DNA of 64,000 nt, from the NCBI GenBank assembly GCA_016124585.1, contig WGNL01000021.1:149231-213230 (forward strand), read 5' to 3'. The position numbers were made by a program, and so were the translations under genes. The stretch comes from Bacteroidota bacterium (lineage in GTDB: Bacteria; Bacteroidota; Bacteroidia; Chitinophagales; Saprospiraceae). Positions 62,889-64,000 of the stretch are shown one piece after another (within the stretch, counting starts at the first letter, position 1; each line of letters opens with the position of its first letter). The notes under the pieces are model-generated. The model saw nothing but the letters and a program-made list of their open reading frames with translations, had not been told where the DNA came from and did not search any database.

Positions 62889-63404
62889 TCACCGTGATTG
62901 GGCTGATAAATAATCAATCGGGTTCAGATAAAACATCTTTCGCCAGCCCTGCCGGTCCTTGTCCATCTTCCAAGGGTATGGCACAAGGGTTTTTATGGCG
63001 TAATGCAAATGCGGGGATTTGCCCACTGCATTTCCACTAGTGCCTACCGTCCCGATTGTTTCCCCATGGGTTGCCCAAGCAAATGTCGAAGTTTTAATAT
63101 CCTGCAAATGGGCATAATAATGCAGCCGCCACTTCGGGCCAAGGACAAAGACCACCTTGCCGCCCATCTCAATTTGTCCAGCAAAAACAACCAAACCGCT
63201 CGTGGCGGAGAAGACACGGGTTCCTTCTTTCGCAAAAATATCTACGCCCTTGTGGGTGACGGACTTGCCCCAAGGGTAGTACCAGAAGGAATTGGCGTTG
63301 TAGTCTTTGGCAGTAGCACCTTCGACGGGCATGGTGTAACGCTGGGGAAGGAGGAGGCCGAGGAGAATTATTACGAGGGCTATTAGGGCTGCTTTTTTCA
63401 TCAA
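62889..63404 (-). CDS. M23-family peptidoglycan endopeptidase
   Basis: This 171-aa protein has an N-terminal membrane anchor or signal (LIALVIILLGLLLP) and an M23 domain: the zinc motif HKGVDIF (His-x3-Asp), the strand FSATSGLVVFAGQ, and SPHLHY with the last His ligand. It cleaves peptide cross-links in the cell wall, in the periplasm. The family is usually longer; only the catalytic domain is present. Its start overlaps the previous gene by 4 bases, so the two are probably translated together. Confidence 0.9.
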   Translation of the reverse strand: MMKKAALIALVIILLGLLLPQRYTMPVEGATAKDYNANSFWYYPWGKSVTHKGVDIFAKEGTRVFSATSGLVVFAGQIEMGGKVVFVLGPKWRLHYYAHLQDIKTSTFAWATHGETIGTVGTSGNAVGKSPHLHYAIKTLVPYPWKMDKDRQGWRKMFYLNPIDYLSAQSR

Positions 63405-63811
63405 TATTTCTCTTTCGAATATTCATCCTTATAATAAGGCTCTAGCATTGAAATTTCCTGCTGAATAAATTCTATTCGTTTCTCCATTGGAAGAAGTTGA
63501 TGGTTTTTTGAAACGTATTCTTGTTCCTCGTCAGACAGTTGTTCGTCACTAAGTTCAAGGCGAACAGTTAGTATTCGGTTGTATTTTGCATTTGATATAT
63601 ATACGTAACCTTCGTCTATAAAATCTGGCAAATCTTTTAAGGATGATTGAATTTCTCTCAATACCTCAAGAAAACTAGTGTCTTTCATTCTCGATATTTG
63701 CAAAGTACTCCAAAAAAAATCCTGATTAAACTTCAACCCATCTAATATCAACTGCTTTCGAGATTCTTCGCTCTCATTAAATTTCTCTATTTTTTCAACA
63801 ATACATATCAA
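63401..63811 (-). CDS. Hypothetical protein, probably 5'-truncated lipoprotein
   Basis: A 136-aa frame starting with TTG reads ICIVEKIEKFNESEESRKQLIL and ends in EYSKEKY, overlapping the peptidase gene by four bases. The frame remains open upstream to a stop near 63890 and codes LSCQNNSIIQ there, which looks like a lipobox just after a lost signal peptide, but no ATG is available. The gene is probably a lipoprotein damaged at its 5' end, or its start lies in another phase through a frameshift. The function is unknown; Glu/Lys-rich helices dominate. Confidence 0.5.
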   Translation of the reverse strand: MICIVEKIEKFNESEESRKQLILDGLKFNQDFFWSTLQISRMKDTSFLEVLREIQSSLKDLPDFIDEGYVYISNAKYNRILTVRLELSDEQLSDEEQEYVSKNHQLLPMEKRIEFIQQEISMLEPYYKDEYSKEKY

Positions 63812-64000
63812 TTCATTTACGAAATCGTAATCCTTCTCAGAATATAGTTTTGTGCTTTGAATAATAGAGTTGTTTTGACATGATAATCAATCATTTGGAC
63901 AAATTAGGCTGTGGTTCCAAAGGCCAGCACAAAGCCCGATTATTTCATGGTATTGATTTATGTCGTGCATTCTCAACCTATCGGACAATATCCTGAATCG

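Overview
The window looks like chromosome of a free-living Bacteroidota bacterium, most likely of the Saprospirales/Lewinella/Haliscomenobacter type. The reasons are type IX secretion (T9SS) C-terminal sorting domains on several large secreted proteins, Bacteroidota-type promoters (-7 TAnnTTTG), many lipoproteins, TonB/beta-barrel envelope genes, sulfatase and fructan-use genes, and ECF sigma/anti-sigma and TPR-CHAT genes. No rRNA operon, CRISPR array or complete tRNA was seen.

Left part (1-9.8 kb): a secreted glycine-rich protein running off the edge, a stand-alone LytTR regulator, a beta-helix lipoprotein, a 484-aa protein of unknown function, a small secreted protein, and then an ECF sigma factor translationally coupled to a membrane anti-sigma-like/TPR protein, convergent with an exported TPR-CHAT caspase-like protein.

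Island (about 9.9-18.2 kb): a mobile element. It holds a tyrosine integrase next to a truncated tRNA-Pro(GGG) 3' end, ArdC-type antirestriction, a Fic AMPylase, an unknown 266-aa conserved mobile-element protein paired with a small membrane protein, and two small unknowns. Long odd stretches lie between them: a 480-base block almost free of A on one strand, a duplicated promoter/leader module, and two sets of decayed direct repeats. The intact tRNA-Pro expected at the other junction was not seen, so the island may reach beyond the left edge of the window.

Right part (18.2-64 kb): a fructan-use operon (transporter, PfkB sugar kinase, GH32 lipoprotein); a 2340-aa multidomain M36 metalloprotease with seven ~78-aa repeats and a T9SS tail; two sulfatases followed by their probable formylglycine-generating enzyme; an OmpA-type protein; fhs; a frameshifted small gene with a long inverted repeat; a TMTC-like TPR membrane protein; a LuxE-like acyl-protein synthetase; housekeeping enzymes (nucleoside phosphorylase, aminotransferase, gamma-carbonic-anhydrase family); two MFS transporters overall; a TonB receptor and a decayed copy of its C-terminus; a ClC transporter; a secreted GH13 glycosidase; an FG-GAP/ASPIC lipoprotein; and envelope proteins including an M23 peptidase.

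A recurring theme between genes is short, degenerate tandem or inverted repeats (GTTGATAA, GTGAATT, TAGTCATT types) at gene boundaries. Functional names rest on motifs read by eye. No database search was possible.
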